NCBI RefSeq assembly: GCF_018390735.1
Contig: NZ_JAHBCL010000019.1
Span: 1-64,000, forward strand
Source of the DNA: Fusibacter paucivorans
GTDB taxonomy: Bacteria > Bacillota > Clostridia > Peptostreptococcales > Acidaminobacteraceae
DNA: 64,000 bases
Direction: 5' to 3'
The translations under genes and the position numbers were made by a program. How positions within the stretch are numbered: the first letter of the stretch is position 1; every line of letters begins with the position of its first letter. The notes under the pieces are model-generated. The model did no database searches and was not told the origin of the DNA. It saw nothing but the letters and a program-made list of their open reading frames with translations. This document shows, one piece after another, positions 62,716 through 64,000 of this stretch.

Positions 62716-63672
62716 TTATGCAATCCCTAGCTTAAGTCGCAGCTGATGCAGCATGTCCTCTGTCATGGCTTCCAGATCGTAGGATGGTGCCCAGTGCCAG
62801 TCTTCTCTCGCAAAATGATCGTCAAGCTGATCCGGCCATGAGCGTGCAATGGCTTCTCGGATGGGATCAATATCATAAGATAATCTAAAATCAGGTAAAT
62901 GCTTCTGAATAGAAGCCGCTAAATCATCAGGCGTAATGCTCATCGCTGTAATATTATAAGCATTGCGATGCCTTAGTTTCCCACCATCCGCTTCACACAG
63001 TGAAAGAATTGCACTTAACGCATCCGGCATATACATCATATCCATTTTTATATCAGAAGATAAATAACAGGTATAGGCGTTATGCTTCAAAGCCTCATAA
63101 AAGATCATGACAGCATAATCTGTCGTACCGCCCCCAGGCATTGCTTTATATGAGACAAGTCCCGGATATCGAACACCGCGTGTATCTACATTGAATTTTT
63201 TATGATAATAATCGCAGAGAAGCTCCCCGGCTACTTTTGAAACACCATAAATCGTTTCAGGCCGTTGTATGGTAACTTGCGGGGTTTGCATTTTAGGCGT
63301 TGATGGGCCAAATGCTGCTATGGAACTGGGTGTAAACACCATGGCACCGGTATCTTTAGCAACTTCAAGGCAGTTATATAAGCCATGCATATTGACTTCC
63401 CAGAGCAGTTCGGGATTTTTTTCGCCAACTGCTGATAAAAGCGCCGCTAAATTAATAATCGTATCAATCTGATGACTGTTGACGAGTTCATAGATCCGAT
63501 TGCCGTCTCTTACATCCATTGAATAAAAAATACCGTCATTTTCAACGCTTTCATTAATGCCTGCTTTGACATTTGTCGCAATAACATTATCAACACCATA
63601 AGTTTTCCTACATAAAGCTGTGAGTTCTGTGCCAATTTGGCCGGATGCACCGGTGATTAAGATGCGTTTCAT
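62716..63672 (-). CDS. SDR-type L-threonine 3-dehydrogenase
   Basis: 318 residues. The NAD-binding GASGQIGTEL is near residue 8, VFTPSSIAAFGP carries the Ser and YGVSKVAGE the Tyr-Lys of the SDR active site (near 115 and 143). PGLVSYKAMPGGGTTDYAVMIFYEAL is diagnostic of the epimerase-like threonine dehydrogenases. It gives 2-amino-3-ketobutyrate. With threonine aldolase nearby the cell has two threonine routes. AAAGGAG precedes the ATG. Confidence 0.9.
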   Translation of the reverse strand: MKRILITGASGQIGTELTALCRKTYGVDNVIATNVKAGINESVENDGIFYSMDVRDGNRIYELVNSHQIDTIINLAALLSAVGEKNPELLWEVNMHGLYNCLEVAKDTGAMVFTPSSIAAFGPSTPKMQTPQVTIQRPETIYGVSKVAGELLCDYYHKKFNVDTRGVRYPGLVSYKAMPGGGTTDYAVMIFYEALKHNAYTCYLSSDIKMDMMYMPDALSAILSLCEADGGKLRHRNAYNITAMSITPDDLAASIQKHLPDFRLSYDIDPIREAIARSWPDQLDDHFAREDWHWAPSYDLEAMTEDMLHQLRLKLGIA

Positions 63673-63766
63673 GAATCACACTCCTTTGTAACATTAGTCA
63701 ACTTAAGTTTTGCATATTTGTTCGCCACTGTCAAACACTCTTGCATAAAAAGTTCTTAACTTATTG

Positions 63767-64000
63767 TCATGAGTTTAGTATTAAAAAATAATAGCCAATG
63801 ATGAGCCAATGCACCAAGCCTGCAATTGGCATCATGAAACGAAAGCGTAACTTTGATAATTTATGTTTACAGACTACCATGCCTGATAGAATGCCAAACG
63901 CGCCACCTAACCATCCAAACGCCAGCAGCGATAATTCTGATACGCGCCACTTCCCTTTGACTGCCTTACGTTTATCCAGACACATGAGTAATAACGCGAT
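63767..64000 (-). CDS. DUF1294 membrane protein, 5' end beyond the window
   Basis: At least 77 codons remain open to the window edge. The DUF1294 core is visible: DKRKAVKGKWRVSELSLLAFGWLGGAFGILSG, then HKLSKLRFRFMMPIAGLVHWLIIGYY. Two membrane helices are seen; the family has another hydrophobic start before DKR, which here would lie upstream of 64000 (visible IALLL). A start at the ATG near 63985 would cut that helix, so the gene is partial. Function unknown. Confidence 0.8.
   Translation of the reverse strand: MALLLMCLDKRKAVKGKWRVSELSLLAFGWLGGAFGILSGMVVCKHKLSKLRFRFMMPIAGLVHWLIIGYYFLILNS

Overview
The window looks like a chromosomal segment of an anaerobic, low-to-moderate GC Firmicute, most likely a Clostridia-class amino-acid fermenter. 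Pointers are the DegS/DegU pair, BlaI/BlaR1-type regulators, a DUF896 (YnzC-like) protein, the split clostridial histidine pathway (separate glutamate formimidoyltransferase and cyclohydrolase), threonine aldolase, SDR-type threonine dehydrogenase, M18 and M24 peptidases, strong AGGAGG ribosome sites and sigma-A promoters of the TTGTAA-17-TATAAT kind. I cannot name a genus from the sequence. Most genes lie on the minus strand.

Left part (1-18.3 kb, minus strand unless stated): the 5' end of a group IIC-like intron sits just after the terminator of the nicotinate phosphoribosyltransferase gene. Then come coaE-polA, a Dpp/Opp-type peptide import operon (dppBCDF, a lipoprotein binding protein and a beta-lactamase-fold hydrolase), an ECF sigma / DUF4349 anti-sigma / SIMPL envelope-stress group, a membrane metal-dependent hydrolase, an M24 aminopeptidase, and a small XRE regulator plus membrane protein with a clear promoter and operator.

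Centre (18.4-26.4 kb): tRNA-Leu(CAA), a 15-repeat CRISPR array and a 1252-residue effector with two RxxxxH HEPN motifs. This is a type VI (Cas13) RNA-targeting locus with no cas1 or cas2 in view. The effector does not fit a standard subtype: its HEPN1 motif and repeat 3' end recall Cas13d, its size recalls Cas13a, and about 315 residues follow the HEPN2 motif. Next to it, on the plus strand, an ABC-F ATPase gene is preceded by a long structured leader with a 19-codon peptide, alternative hairpins and intrinsic terminators, suggesting ribosome-mediated attenuation.

Right-centre (26.4-45.5 kb): a BlaR1/BlaI-type pair with a perfect 38-bp operator palindrome, a Cache-GGDEF diguanylate cyclase, a receiver-less winged-helix protein, a CssRS-like two-component system apparently in one operon with hsp20 and htrA, an M18 aminopeptidase, DegSU, CheW, a DUF896 protein, histidine ammonia-lyase and a YgiQ-type radical SAM protein.

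Right (45.6-64 kb): a giant 1779-residue pseudokinase-STAND ATPase-TPR-GGDEF protein behind a MarR regulator, an M23 peptidase-bactofilin operon (plus strand), RluA-family pseudouridine synthase, threonine aldolase, DUF1015 with a class V aminotransferase, DegV, the fchA-hutI-ftcD histidine degradation operon, threonine 3-dehydrogenase and a truncated DUF1294 gene. Histidine degradation (HutH, HutI, FtcD, FchA; urocanase not seen) yields glutamate and C1-folate; peptide import and cytosolic peptidases would feed it.
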